Below are positions 22,879-31,050 of a DNA stretch of 32,495 nt, piece after piece. Position numbers and translations under genes: made by a program. The DNA comes from Candidatus Doudnabacteria bacterium RIFCSPHIGHO2_02_FULL_46_11 (GTDB taxonomy: Bacteria > Patescibacteriota > Doudnabacteria > UBA920 > 2-02-FULL-46-11), in contig MFES01000010.1 of NCBI GenBank assembly GCA_001779955.1, positions 2,242 to 34,736 of the forward strand. The letters are read 5' to 3'. Within the stretch, counting starts at the first letter, position 1, and each line of letters opens with the position of its first letter. A model generated the notes under the pieces. The model was not told the DNA's origin and ran no database searches. It was given only the letters and a program-made list of their open reading frames with translations.

Positions 22879-23220
22879 ATGCTTGCCGCGGATAATCGTT
22901 TAAGAAAACAGAATGATTTTGACCGCTTGTACCAAACGGGCCGAACTATCTCCGGCCCTTTGTTTAATGTTAGGTGGGTAAATAATGGTTTAGCAGACTC
23001 GCGGTTTGGTGTGGTAGTGAGTAAGAATACGGCCAAATTGGCTACCAGGCGAAACAGAATTAAGCGCAAAGTTCGGGCTGGGTTAAAGGGTTTTTTGGTC
23101 GGGATTAAAGGCGGTTTGGACATAGTTATTATTATCAAGCGTCCGGCGTTGGATAAAGAGTATACTGAAATTAAGGAGGAGCTCGGTAAAATTTTCAAAA
23201 AAGCCCGCCTATTAAAATAA
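22879..23220 (+). CDS. rnpA: Ribonuclease P protein component
   Basis: A 113-residue basic protein that assists the RNase P RNA in maturing tRNA 5' ends. It starts MLAADNRLRKQNDFDRLYQTG. The strand F-G-V-V-V-S-K-N-T-A-K-L-A-T-R-R-N-R-I-K-R, with the RNR motif at 57-66 (R-R-N-R-I-K-R-K-V-R), is diagnostic. Length is typical. It lies between rpmH and yidD, with only three bases before yidD. Confidence 0.95.
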   Translation: MLAADNRLRKQNDFDRLYQTGRTISGPLFNVRWVNNGLADSRFGVVVSKNTAKLATRRNRIKRKVRAGLKGFLVGIKGGLDIVIIIKRPALDKEYTEIKEELGKIFKKARLLK

Positions 23221-23223
23221 TAA

Positions 23224-23511
23224 ATGACCAACGCCACAATTTTTCTAATTAATATTTATCAAAAAACGCTTTCCCCCGACCATTCCTGGCTAAGCGAGTT
23301 TTTCCCTTATGGATTTTGCCGCTATACTCCCTCTTGCTCGGAATACTGCAAGCAGTCTTTGCGCGAGCGCGGGTTATTTAAAGGGCTTGCCCTGACTTTT
23401 TGGCGGTTACTTCGCTGTAACCCGTGGGCCAGGTTCGGTCATGACCCAGTTACGCCAATAATCAATAACCAAGAAACAAGAAACAAACAGAATCCAATAA
23501 TCAATATTTAA
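23224..23511 (+). CDS. yidD: Membrane protein insertion efficiency factor YidD
   Basis: A 95-residue protein that aids YidC-dependent insertion of membrane proteins. The family core is clear: I-N-I-Y-Q-K-T-L-S-P-D-H near 9-20, C-R-Y-T-P-S-C-S-E-Y near 32-41, G-L-F-K-G-L, and W-R-L-L-R-C-N-P-W near 60-68, then F-G-H-D-P-V-T. Normal YidD ends close to H-D-P-V. Here about 16 further residues (I-I-N-N-Q-E-T-R-N-K-Q and on) are encoded by the AATAACCAAGAAACAAG repeat, an addition likely dispensable. Confidence 0.92.
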   Translation: MTNATIFLINIYQKTLSPDHSWLSEFFPYGFCRYTPSCSEYCKQSLRERGLFKGLALTFWRLLRCNPWARFGHDPVTPIINNQETRNKQNPIINI

Positions 23512-23547
23512 AAACCCGATTATGGTTGTTAATTATTTTGGTTATTG
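23463..23547. repeat. AATAACCAAGAAACAAG inverted repeat, copy 3, extending yidD
   Basis: CAATAACCAA (23463-23472) pairs with TTGGTTATTG (23538-23547), next to AAGAAACAAG. The left part lies inside the yidD frame and encodes its last residues. Confidence 0.75.
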
Positions 23548-23578
23548 CCTCTTGTATCTTGACGATTAACGAAGTTTT

Positions 23579-24298
23579 ATGTTTCACGAACTGCTTTACC
23601 GCCCAATACTAAACTTACTCGTTTTTCTTTATGATATTATTCCCGGTCATGACGTTGGCCTGGCCATTATCGGCGTAACCCTGGTAATCCGGATTATTTT
23701 ATATCCGTCTTTTCACAGTTCTTTAAAATCGCAAAAAGCTCTCCAGGAGCTACAGCCAAAAATGGAAGCGCTAAAAGTAAAACACAAGGACGACAAACAG
23801 GCGCAGATGAAGGCCGTCATGGAACTTTACAAAGAACACAAGGTAAATCCGCTTTCTTCCTGCCTTCCGCTTTTAATTCAGCTGCCGGTAATGATTGCCT
23901 TATTTAGCGTGCTTAATAACCAATTGCCGAAAACAACTATAGAGGGGCTTTATGGTTTTGTCAGCAACCCGGGAACTTTGGAGCCGGTGGCTTTTGGTTT
24001 TCTTAATATGGCTCAACCGCACACCATTTTGGCGGCAGTCGCAGCCATTTTGCAGTTTTTGCAAACCAAAACGCTTATGCCCAAGCGCGAGCCCGGTGTA
24101 AAGCTTGATCCCACAGCTAACATTCTGCAAAAGCAGATGCTTTACTTTTTGCCGGTCATGACCTTTATAATTGCCCTGAAATTGCCTGCCGGCCTGCCTC
24201 TTTATTGGGCGGCCACGACTATATTCGCCATCCTGCAGCAGTTGATTATCCGTCGCCGCTCGCAACCGCCGGGAGTTGCGGTTAAAGAGGGTGCATAG
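23579..24298 (+). CDS. yidC: Membrane protein insertase YidC (short form)
   Basis: A 239-residue insertase with the conserved 60-kDa membrane-protein domain only, as in Gram-positive and CPR forms; the large periplasmic domain of E. coli is absent. Features are G-L-A-I-I-G-V-T-L-V-I-R-I-I-L-Y-P near 28-44, with the membrane-embedded Arg, the cytoplasmic coiled segment Q-K-A-L-Q-E-L-Q-P-K-M (54-64), N-P-L-S-S-C-L-P-L-L-I-Q-L-P (about 93-106), and a final P-A-G-L-P-L-Y-W. It follows yidD in the standard order and is followed by khpB. Confidence 0.95.
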   Translation: MFHELLYRPILNLLVFLYDIIPGHDVGLAIIGVTLVIRIILYPSFHSSLKSQKALQELQPKMEALKVKHKDDKQAQMKAVMELYKEHKVNPLSSCLPLLIQLPVMIALFSVLNNQLPKTTIEGLYGFVSNPGTLEPVAFGFLNMAQPHTILAAVAAILQFLQTKTLMPKREPGVKLDPTANILQKQMLYFLPVMTFIIALKLPAGLPLYWAATTIFAILQQLIIRRRSQPPGVAVKEGA

Positions 24299-24420
24299 TA
24301 GTATGCCAGGTAGCAGACTTTGTTTCATTGCCTTAAATCATCGACTGGCCGCAACTTCATTGTTTTAAGATTTAAAGCGTACAAGCGCAAAACTAAGGCG
24401 CAAAGCTTCAGGAAGGTAAT

Positions 24421-24951
24421 ATGCCGGGTATGCCGCGCGAAGATTCAATAGAGAACATAAAACAGGTAATCACCGATCTTGTCAGCAAGATGGGTATTAA
24501 AGCCGATATTGAAATACGCGAACAGCAGGATACGGTGGTGTACAATTTGCGCACCAATGACACCAATATGCTTATCGGCAAGCACGGAATAAATCTGCAT
24601 GCCCTGCAGTACTTGGCGCGCATACTCGCCCGCCGCAAGCTGCAGGAAGAGTTGGATTTTTTGATTGACGTTGAGGATTACAAAAAAAAGCGCGAGTTTT
24701 TCTTGACTGAATTGGCTCAGGAGATAAAACGCCAGGTCATTGACCAAAAACGGGCCGTGGTTTTGAAAAGTATGCCGGCCTTTGAACGGCGCGTAATCCA
24801 TGCCGTTCTTTCTGAAGCTGAACAAGTTGAAACTAGTAGCATCGGCGAGGACCCAAACCGCATGGTGGTGGTTTTTCCCCGAGGCCAGCAGCCGGAAGTC
24901 AGCCCAGACTCCTTAAGTTTTTTGGAAACCGAAGATTATAAGGTTTTGTAA
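24421..24951 (+). CDS. khpB: KhpB/Jag RNA-binding protein (KH and R3H domains)
   Basis: A 176-residue RNA-binding protein. The KH-like domain has L-I-G-K-H-G-I-N-L-H near 51-60 and A-R-R-K near 70. The R3H domain has the R-x3-H core at R123 and H127 (A-F-E-R-R-V-I-H-A-V), then S-S-I-G-E-D-P-N-R-M. The N-terminal Jag domain of longer homologues is absent. In Firmicutes KhpB, with KhpA, affects cell elongation and binds many RNAs. The start is fixed by a good SD (AGGAAGG) eight bases before the ATG. It ends the rpmH-yidC cluster and has a terminator at 24988. Confidence 0.92.
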   Translation: MPGMPREDSIENIKQVITDLVSKMGIKADIEIREQQDTVVYNLRTNDTNMLIGKHGINLHALQYLARILARRKLQEELDFLIDVEDYKKKREFFLTELAQEIKRQVIDQKRAVVLKSMPAFERRVIHAVLSEAEQVETSSIGEDPNRMVVVFPRGQQPEVSPDSLSFLETEDYKVL

Positions 24952-24987
24952 ATCAAAAGCACAAAGGATTTCCTAAGAAGGGATTTT

Positions 24988-25016
24988 AAAACCGCTCTCT
25001 GTGTTGGGCGGTTTTT
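24988..25016 (+). terminator. Intrinsic terminator after khpB
   Basis: AAAACCGC (24988-24995) pairs with GCGGTTTT (25008-25015), followed by T. It may also end the opposing membrane-protein gene. Confidence 0.75.
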
Positions 25017-25055
25017 ATATCAACAAAAATTGACGGTCGTAAAAAATGTAAAAAA

Positions 25056-25838
25056 TTATTCTAACGTTAAAAGGACAGCTTTGGGTTTTAGACTTGTTTC
25101 TATGCCGTCAAAGATGCTTGGCTGTAGTTCCGCCCGAGGCGAGCGGTAGTGGAATTCATCAAAACGGTTTTTTGTTTCCATGGCGATTATTTGTAAGCCA
25201 TGATCGAGCGGGGCTTTAGCGGCCGGATTTGTTTGTTTAATTTCATCCTTTCCTGCGTCCTTTTCTGCATTGTCGTTTCGGTGAGCGCCGTTTTCCGAAT
25301 TAAAATAAGAGCTAACACCTGCGACCAGCCCCTGGGTCGTACCTTCCATCGGGGCGAAAGCCAAGGCGTAAAAATCGCGGCCTGCCAAGTTAATACCCAT
25401 CCAAGCATTGGTATAAAGCGCCTTTTGGCCTTCATAGATACCCACCGCTCCGTTTTTAAAGATAAATTCAATATTTTCCGGCCACTCCGAAGCCGCAGTT
25501 TGAAGCGCATCAAACGCCACTTTGCCTAATTGCAGTGCCCATTCCTCAAAATGATAGCCTATGACTGTTGCCGTTATGGCGATTTCCTGCAGGTTTGTGG
25601 CGGATTTTTGTTCCGTATCACCCAAAACATAACCGGGCTGGCCCAAATCTTCCAAATATCCGTTAACGCTGGCACCGTTAGTGAATGACCAGACTATGGC
25701 CAATAAAATGACTAACACCACAATGGTGCCGACCGGGCTCCAGGTTCGTTTTTTGGCTGGTTTTCTTTTTACTGCGCTTTTTTTCGGGGCGCGGGTTTTA
25801 GAACGCCTAACCTTGGGTTGTTTTTTTGTTTTTGCCAT
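25056..25838 (-). CDS. Hypothetical membrane-anchored protein with a lysine-rich N-terminus
   Basis: A 260-residue protein. The first 33 residues are Lys/Arg-rich (MAKTKKQPKVRRSKTRAPKK), followed by one membrane helix (about 38-56, G-T-I-V-V-L-V-I-L-L-A-I-V-W), so the short basic tail is cytoplasmic and the rest outside. The outside part contains several A-L/W-x-x-A helices and an Asn/Lys/Ala-rich, disordered stretch (about 190-215). No family is recognised. A perfect 8-bp hairpin (CAAAGAGT/ACTCTTTG, 25850-25868) lies just before its ATG. The basic anchor resembles CPR cell-envelope proteins; function is unknown. Confidence 0.7.
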   Translation of the reverse strand: MAKTKKQPKVRRSKTRAPKKSAVKRKPAKKRTWSPVGTIVVLVILLAIVWSFTNGASVNGYLEDLGQPGYVLGDTEQKSATNLQEIAITATVIGYHFEEWALQLGKVAFDALQTAASEWPENIEFIFKNGAVGIYEGQKALYTNAWMGINLAGRDFYALAFAPMEGTTQGLVAGVSSYFNSENGAHRNDNAEKDAGKDEIKQTNPAAKAPLDHGLQIIAMETKNRFDEFHYRSPRAELQPSIFDGIETSLKPKAVLLTLE

Positions 25839-25849
25839 TAACGCGCAAT

Positions 25850-25868
25850 CAAAGAGTCGAACTCTTTG
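25850..25868. repeat. Hairpin just before the membrane-anchored protein gene
   Basis: CAAAGAGT and ACTCTTTG around CGA form an 8-bp stem, ending 12 nt from the ATG. Confidence 0.6.
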
Positions 25869-25901
25869 GCTTTGAGAATATTAAATTGTATTTTTGTTTC
25901 C

Positions 25902-25932
25902 CCTCACACCTCGACTTAAGTCAGGTGTGAGG
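25902..25932. terminator. Large hairpin between genes, possible terminator of the GIY-YIG gene
   Basis: CCTCACACCT and AGGTGTGAGG (10 bp) around an inner GACTTAAGTC palindrome. It is about 25 nt after the stop of the minus-strand GIY-YIG gene. No T-run follows on that strand, so termination is uncertain. Confidence 0.45.
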
Positions 25933-25955
25933 ATTAGTCCGCGCGCCAAACGAAT

Positions 25956-26216
25956 TTATTTGAGCTTAAGTGAGTCTTCAACTCTCTTAAGTAGGTGCAC
26001 CCTAGCTCGCCCACGAAGCTTAAGGCTTTCTTCTCTATGTTTGGCATCCTTTTGAGAAGAGTAAGCTTCGTAATAGGCCAGTACATAGGGCTTATGACCG
26101 CTAGTATACCGTGATCTACCAGAATTATGTTCTTTTATGCGTTTCTTTAGGTCTGACGTATAGCCAATGTATAATTCTTGGCTTTTCTGACTCCGCAATA
26201 TATAGACGTAGAACAT
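25956..26216 (-). CDS. GIY-YIG domain protein (UPF0213-like)
   Basis: An 86-residue single GIY-YIG domain. Y-V-Y-I-L at 3-7 and L-Y-I-G-Y-T at 15-20 form the GIY and YIG strands. Then D-L-K-K-R-I-K-E-H-N has the catalytic-helix Arg, followed by Y-T-S-G-H-K-P-Y and A-x(3)-E-x(2)-L-K-L-R-G. Such small proteins (YhbQ/UPF0213) are probable single-strand nucleases, possibly linked to DNA repair. The start is normal. It has a strong promoter of its own, at 26287-26315, and a 65-70 nt leader without a strong SD. Confidence 0.85.
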   Translation of the reverse strand: MFYVYILRSQKSQELYIGYTSDLKKRIKEHNSGRSRYTSGHKPYVLAYYEAYSSQKDAKHREESLKLRGRARVHLLKRVEDSLKLK

Positions 26217-26286
26217 AATTCTAAATTCGTTGTGGTGTGCGGGTAGATTGTGCTTTTGTTTCTTTCGAGTGACTAACTCTATTTAT

Positions 26287-26315
26287 ATTATAGCAAAGTT
26301 CAGAATATTTTTCAA
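26287..26315 (-). promoter_or_regulatory. Strong promoter for the GIY-YIG gene
   Basis: On the minus strand TTGAAA (26310-26315), 17-nt spacer, and a perfect extended -10 TGCTATAAT (TATAAT at 26287-26292). Confidence 0.75.
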
Positions 26316-26329
26316 GCCCAGCATATCAG

Positions 26330-26468
26330 CCCCGGATATCTGCCTGGATAATCTGTAGCCTTTGTCCGACCTTGATTGTCCGGATAGTATCCAAAGCATC
26401 TTTTTTATCCCCTTGATGCTAATCCCGCCACAGATTGTGAGGAGGACAATCCAGGCAGTATCACGGGG
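26330..26468 (-). ncRNA. Structured element R4, copy C (second of a tandem pair)
   Basis: In the minus direction an outer stem CCCCG/CGGGG (26464-26468 and 26330-26334) and GATA/TATC enclose CTGCCTGGAT/ATCCAGGCAG (26449-26458 and 26340-26349). Inside are the hairpin GATTGT/ACAATC with loop CCTCCTC, the stem CAATCTGT/ACAGATT, AGCATC/GATGCT and GGTCGGAC. Compared with copy B, two base pairs in the 10-bp stem changed on both sides. It does not abut a start codon; a promoter for the GIY-YIG gene lies just beyond it. Confidence 0.75.
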
Positions 26469-26469
26469 T

Positions 26470-26599
26470 CAGCTCCGGTAGTCTTGGTATTTTCGTTCGA
26501 CTTCAAGAGACATGGCAAATTCATTATTTACACTTCGGAGATGCCAATATCTATCAAAACCCAGACTGTAAGAGGAGAACGATCGGGGATGTATAGCTG
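26470..26599 (-). ncRNA. Structured element R4, copy D (first of a tandem pair)
   Basis: It begins nine bases after the PBP stop codon and ends two bases from copy C. CAGCT/AGCTG (26595-26599 and 26470-26474) close it. CGTTCTCCTCTTACAG corresponds to the conserved hairpin, CCAGACT/AGTCTTGG (26561-26567 and 26480-26487) to the inner stem, and GTCGAAC is conserved. It is the most diverged copy, and the small hairpin has one mismatch. Confidence 0.65.
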
Positions 26600-26607
26600 G
26601 GCAAGCT

Positions 26608-29199
26608 TTATTTCAAAGAAATATTTACAAAATTGCTTCGAAGTCCTTGGGGTGTGGAGGCAAATAAAGTGTAATTGCCATCAGAAGTCGAGGGTGTTGG
26701 CCGCCAGCTGATATTTAAGGTAGTTATGTTGCTTGATTGTTGAACTGTGCCCTCTCCCTCAATTTTAGTGGAAACGCCCTGGCTGTCGCGCAGGTAAATA
26801 TTTATGTCGTCAATTGGTATTGGGCCGGTTGCCTCAATTGTAATTCGCATCGTTCCAGAAACGGCGTCCCCGCTTTCAGGTCGCGAAATAAATAGGGATT
26901 CGGAAGGGTTAAAGCTTATCTTCTCTGCATCGTTATCAGCTTCAGGCTCATCTGATTCCGGGCTTAACAGTTCGCCGTTTCCGTCTTTTTGCGTAGGCGG
27001 ATAACTGTAGCCGTGATTTATGACCCAATTTTTGACCGGTGTTTCCCAATCAGAGTCTTCGGGGCGTTCAGATCGAAAAACCGTATACAGTTTGCTTTCG
27101 ACGAATTCAGGCGGCGTGTCGGTTGTGGCCAAAAGGCCGTTATTGCTGTTGATTTTTATCAATTGGTGTATGTTGTCGTATTCGGCAGGCGGCGCAAAAG
27201 AGGCAAATTTTTCAATTTTGGTGCCGCTCCCGGAAAGATAAGTGGCTTCGGTGGGAAGCTTGCCGGATAGGGCGTCTACCTCGACCTCAATTATCCCTTC
27301 GGGCCGCTTGAATTGCAGAATTGGTTTGTCGGCGTGGGCTTTTCGCATAAAGGAATTCCAGATCGGCGCAGCCACCACCGAACCGTCCGCGCCAGGGTTC
27401 ATAACTTTGCCGCTCATGTTGCCAACCCAGACGCCAGCGGCCAATTGCGGCGTATAGCCCATGGCCCAGCCGTCGCGCCAGTTTTGGGTGGTGCCGGTTT
27501 TGGCTGCCACCGGCCGTCCGGAGAGGGTAAGCTGGCCGCCGGCGCCGAAAATGTAGGCCCGAGCGCTATCATCTGATAAAACGTCGGAAATAAGGTAAGC
27601 TACTTCCTCATTTAAAACGCGTTTGCCCTCTTTCTCGTCCTTAACTTCAAAAACCACATCGTCCTTGGCGTCTTCAATTTTCAAAATAGCTTTGGTTTCA
27701 TGCTTAATGCCGCCGTTTGCCAAAACTCCGAAAGCGGCGGTGTGGTCGAGGAGTTTTATTTCACAGCCGCCAAGCACCAGTGATAATCCGCAGGTTGAAG
27801 CCGAGAGTTCGGTTGTAATCCCCATATCTCGGGCAGTATTAATGACTTCCTTGACGCCGGCCAGATAAACTGTTTTCACGGCCGGAATGTTCAATGAGCC
27901 GGCCAGGGTGCGGCGCATGGATAGCGGGCCAAACTCATCGCCGGTGTAGTTTTGCGGAGCATAAGGTTGGCCATTGACCGTGCCAAACACGGTGCGCACG
28001 TCCATGAGCATTGTTGCCGGGTTCAAGCCTTGGGCAAACGCTGTGGCATAAGCGTAGGGTTTAAACGAAGAACCCGGCTGACGCTCGCGCAGGGCAATGT
28101 TCACTTGTCCCTGGTTTTCTTCATCAAAGAAATCCTTGCTTCCGACCATGGCTAGAATGTCACCGCTCGAAGGGTCTACGGCTACGAGTCCGGCGTTGGT
28201 CGCGCCATACCTCTCGAATTTCGGAGCGCCTTCACTTACCGACTCCTCCGCCATTTTCTGTAATTCATAATCAAGCGTGGTCGTTACCTTGAAGCCTCCT
28301 TCCTCCAAGGCGGCCTTGCCGTAATGCTCCTCGAGTAACTCCTGAATGTAAATTACGAAGTGGGGCGCCTTAATGCCGGTCCGGCTTGGGTTGAATTTCA
28401 CTTCTTCCTTTTGGGCGGCATCGCGCTCGGCCGCGGTTATGTAGCCCAAATCAGACATTCTTTGCAGGGCGTAATTTTTTCTGATTTCAAGGTCGTCGAG
28501 ATGCGAGCCGAAAGGGTTGAAATAGCTTGGCCGTTGGGGCAGGGCGGCAAGATAGGCCGATTCGGCGAGGGTCAAATTGCGGGCCGATTTGTTGAAGTAA
28601 GTTTGCGAAGCGGCCTCTATGCCGTAGGCGTTTTGTCCATACGGAATTTCGTTGAGGTAGAGTTTTAAAATGTCGTCTTTGCTCAAGTGCTGCTCAATTT
28701 GTATGGTCAAGACCAATTCTTTGAATTTGCGAACCAGAGTTTTTTCCCCGGACAAGAGAGCATTTTTAACCAGCTGTTGGGTAATGCTTGAACCGCCTTC
28801 GGTTTTGCCCTGGGTAATGTCGCGGAATAAGGCGCGCAGGAGGCCCCTGAAATTGATGCCGCGGTGTTCGTAAAAATCGGCATCTTCAACGGCAACAGTC
28901 GCTTGCTTGACATGCTCGGGCATTTCGTCAAAGCCGATAAGCGTTCGTTTGACCTCGCCGTGGATTTCGTAAAGCAGTTCGTTGTTGCGATCAAAAATTT
29001 TAGTCGATTCTACAACGTCGCGGCTGTTGATTTTGCTTGGGTCCGGCAGATCGTTGGCGTAAACAAAAAACAGGCCTACCAGAAAAACGATGCCGGCCGC
29101 AAAGAGAATTGCGCCGAGGCGGATCATTTTAAGCAACTGGCGGGGGCTTGGTTTTCTTATTTTACGGAGTATTCGGCGGAAAAATCCTGCTAAACTCAT
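26608..29199 (-). CDS. Class A penicillin-binding protein (glycosyltransferase and transpeptidase)
   Basis: An 863-residue bifunctional peptidoglycan synthase. A basic cytoplasmic tail and one membrane helix (27-48) precede a GT51 domain with the catalytic E-D-A-D-F-Y-E-H-R-G (105-114) and G-G-S-S-I-T-Q-Q-L (135-143). The transpeptidase domain has S-x-x-K (S377-K380), S-L-N (435-437) and K-T-G-T (567-570). The C-terminal 220 residues include a beta-rich module (W-R-P-T-P-S-T-S-D-G-N-Y near the end), Ig-like in appearance. I use ATG 29197-29199; the frame extends to a TTG at 29250 without support. Two structured elements follow the stop. The enzyme fits a walled, Gram-positive-like CPR cell. 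Confidence 0.92.
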   Translation of the reverse strand: MSLAGFFRRILRKIRKPSPRQLLKMIRLGAILFAAGIVFLVGLFFVYANDLPDPSKINSRDVVESTKIFDRNNELLYEIHGEVKRTLIGFDEMPEHVKQATVAVEDADFYEHRGINFRGLLRALFRDITQGKTEGGSSITQQLVKNALLSGEKTLVRKFKELVLTIQIEQHLSKDDILKLYLNEIPYGQNAYGIEAASQTYFNKSARNLTLAESAYLAALPQRPSYFNPFGSHLDDLEIRKNYALQRMSDLGYITAAERDAAQKEEVKFNPSRTGIKAPHFVIYIQELLEEHYGKAALEEGGFKVTTTLDYELQKMAEESVSEGAPKFERYGATNAGLVAVDPSSGDILAMVGSKDFFDEENQGQVNIALRERQPGSSFKPYAYATAFAQGLNPATMLMDVRTVFGTVNGQPYAPQNYTGDEFGPLSMRRTLAGSLNIPAVKTVYLAGVKEVINTARDMGITTELSASTCGLSLVLGGCEIKLLDHTAAFGVLANGGIKHETKAILKIEDAKDDVVFEVKDEKEGKRVLNEEVAYLISDVLSDDSARAYIFGAGGQLTLSGRPVAAKTGTTQNWRDGWAMGYTPQLAAGVWVGNMSGKVMNPGADGSVVAAPIWNSFMRKAHADKPILQFKRPEGIIEVEVDALSGKLPTEATYLSGSGTKIEKFASFAPPAEYDNIHQLIKINSNNGLLATTDTPPEFVESKLYTVFRSERPEDSDWETPVKNWVINHGYSYPPTQKDGNGELLSPESDEPEADNDAEKISFNPSESLFISRPESGDAVSGTMRITIEATGPIPIDDINIYLRDSQGVSTKIEGEGTVQQSSNITTLNISWRPTPSTSDGNYTLFASTPQGLRSNFVNISLK

Positions 29200-29288
29200 A
29201 ATTTGTATTTGGATAAGGTTTCGTTTAAAAGGTTCTTTTTGTCTGATCAAAGATCAAAAATTAAAGATTAAGGATTATCAACTGGGTA

Positions 29289-29297
29289 TGATATAAT
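29289..29297 (+). promoter_or_regulatory. Extended -10 promoter for tyrS
   Basis: TGATATAAT, a perfect extended -10 box, 42 nt before the ATG at 29340. The -35 region is weak. Confidence 0.6.
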
Positions 29298-29339
29298 AAC
29301 ACCAAATCGCAATCTTTGTTACATTTATTATTTAATTTT

Positions 29340-30521
29340 ATGATAAATCAGCAATTAAATAAAGTCTTGGAAAGAGGCGTTGATAAAGTTTACCCAAATC
29401 GCGAGGCACTTGAACGCGCTTTAAAAAATCCAAGCAAACTTACTTTTTATTTAGGCATAGACCCAACCGCGCCGTTTTTGCATTTAGGGCACATTATTCC
29501 CGTAAGAAAGCTTGAACAACTGCGCCAACTGGGCTGTAAAGTTATTCTGTTGATTGGCGGCGCCACAGCTACCATAGGTGATCCGACTGATAAGACAGCC
29601 GTACGTAAGGCTTTGACCGTTAAAGAAGTAAAAGAAAATTCCAAAAACTATTTAAAACTTCTCGAACCGGTTCTGGGCTTAAAGAGCAAAAAAAATCCGG
29701 TTAAAGTTCGTGATAATAATGAGTGGTGGAGCAAAATGAAATTTCATGATTACAAACGCCTGGAGCAGAGGGTAACAACCCAGCGTTTAATGGAGCGCGA
29801 TATGTTCCAAGAGCGAATTAAAGCCGGCGCGCCAATTTATTTGCATGAACTGGGGTATCCTTTAATGCAAGCTTATGACTCCGTGGCCATGAAAGTTGAT
29901 GGTGAAGTAGGCGCAACAGACCAGACTTTTAATATGTTGATGGGCCGTGATTTGGTAAAATCTATGCAAGGCCGTGATAAGTTCGTGATTACCGTAAAAC
30001 TTCTGACTGACCCGACCGGCAGAAAAATGGGCAAGACTTCAGGCAATGCCGCGCCGCTTGATACCAACCCGGCCGATATGTACGGTGCGGTAATGTCGTG
30101 GCCGGACGAAGTAGTATTAGTTGCTTTTGAACTTTTGACTGACGTTACTATTAGCGATGTTAAGACTTGGCAAAAAAAATTGGGCCCTCGCGACTTCAAA
30201 GCCAAGCTTGCTTTTACCATAACCGAAATTTTCCATAAAAAAATTGGCGCCGAAAAAGCGGAAGCAGAATTTAATAAAATTTTCAGAAGCCACGGTACGC
30301 CCGGGGATATAAAAAAGATCAAACTCTCCGGCAAGCATTCCGCAGTTGAGCTGATGGTAAAGGCGGGTTTAGCGGCAAGCAAAAGCGAGGCGCGCAGAAT
30401 CATCGAACAAGGGGGTTTGGCCATTGATGATTCAATTGTAAACGATTCTAATGAAGTAATAGAAATAAAAAAGGGCGCAATTTTGCGCCGCGGCAAAAGG
30501 CAGTTCGTTCAAATAGAATAG
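29340..30521 (+). CDS. tyrS: Tyrosyl-tRNA synthetase
   Basis: A 393-residue class I synthetase that charges tRNA-Tyr. The HIGH motif appears as H-L-G-H (48-51) and the KMSKS loop as K-M-G-K-T (229-233), a form with Gly for Ser. F-Y-L-G-I-D-P-T-A-P (36-45), G-A-T-D-Q (191-195) and Y-D-x(4)-K fit the TyrRS (TyrZ-like) subgroup. The C-terminal 70 residues (A-V-E-L-M-V-K-A-G-L-A-A-S-K-S-E-A-R-R) form an S4 RNA-binding domain. I start at ATG 29340; the upstream eight residues add nothing recognisable. It runs opposite to the PBP gene and converges on ruvC. Confidence 0.95.
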   Translation: MINQQLNKVLERGVDKVYPNREALERALKNPSKLTFYLGIDPTAPFLHLGHIIPVRKLEQLRQLGCKVILLIGGATATIGDPTDKTAVRKALTVKEVKENSKNYLKLLEPVLGLKSKKNPVKVRDNNEWWSKMKFHDYKRLEQRVTTQRLMERDMFQERIKAGAPIYLHELGYPLMQAYDSVAMKVDGEVGATDQTFNMLMGRDLVKSMQGRDKFVITVKLLTDPTGRKMGKTSGNAAPLDTNPADMYGAVMSWPDEVVLVAFELLTDVTISDVKTWQKKLGPRDFKAKLAFTITEIFHKKIGAEKAEAEFNKIFRSHGTPGDIKKIKLSGKHSAVELMVKAGLAASKSEARRIIEQGGLAIDDSIVNDSNEVIEIKKGAILRRGKRQFVQIE

Positions 30522-30573
30522 TAAAATTGTCTTGCAACACTCATGTAACGGCCGTGCTATGGTTGTTGCAGGG

Positions 30574-31044
30574 CTATACTCGTCTGTTAATAGCCGAGAG
30601 GGCGGCGGCTAGGGCGTCGGCCGCATCATCCGGCTTCGGGATTTCTTTTAAGTTTAAAAGCATCTTAACCATTTTTTGCACCTGTTTTTTATCGGCCGCG
30701 CCGTAACCGGCTACCGAGAGTTTTACTTCCTGGGGAGAAACCTCCAGGATTTTTAATTTGGCCTCCTGCCCTGCTAGCATTATCACTCCCCGGGCCTGGG
30801 CCACGGCGATGGCGGTTTTTATATTTTTAGAAAAATATATTTTTTCCAAAACCAAAACCTCGGGCTGAAATTTCTTTATCAATTTTTTTATTTCCGTATA
30901 AACTGTTTCCAATCGCTTACTATCGCTTTCAGTTTTAGGTGTAGTAATAACCCCGACTCCCAAGAACTTGGGTTTGTTGGAGATCGTCTCTATTGCGCCA
31001 AAACCGATTGTGGCAGTGCCCGGGTCAATACCAAGTATTACCAT
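30574..31044 (-). CDS. ruvC: Holliday junction resolvase RuvC
   Basis: A 156-residue endonuclease that cuts Holliday junctions. The four catalytic acids are visible: Asp7 in I-L-G-I-D-P-G-T-A, Glu67 in V-L-E-K-I-Y-F-S-K-N, and Asp140 with Asp143 in K-P-D-D-A-A-D-A-L-A. Length is usual. The promoter upstream gives a leaderless transcript. The order ruvC after yebC is common, though here ruvC has its own promoter. ruvB lies elsewhere in the window (14420). Confidence 0.95.
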   Translation of the reverse strand: MVILGIDPGTATIGFGAIETISNKPKFLGVGVITTPKTESDSKRLETVYTEIKKLIKKFQPEVLVLEKIYFSKNIKTAIAVAQARGVIMLAGQEAKLKILEVSPQEVKLSVAGYGAADKKQVQKMVKMLLNLKEIPKPDDAADALAAALSAINRRV

Positions 31045-31050
31045 ACTTAA

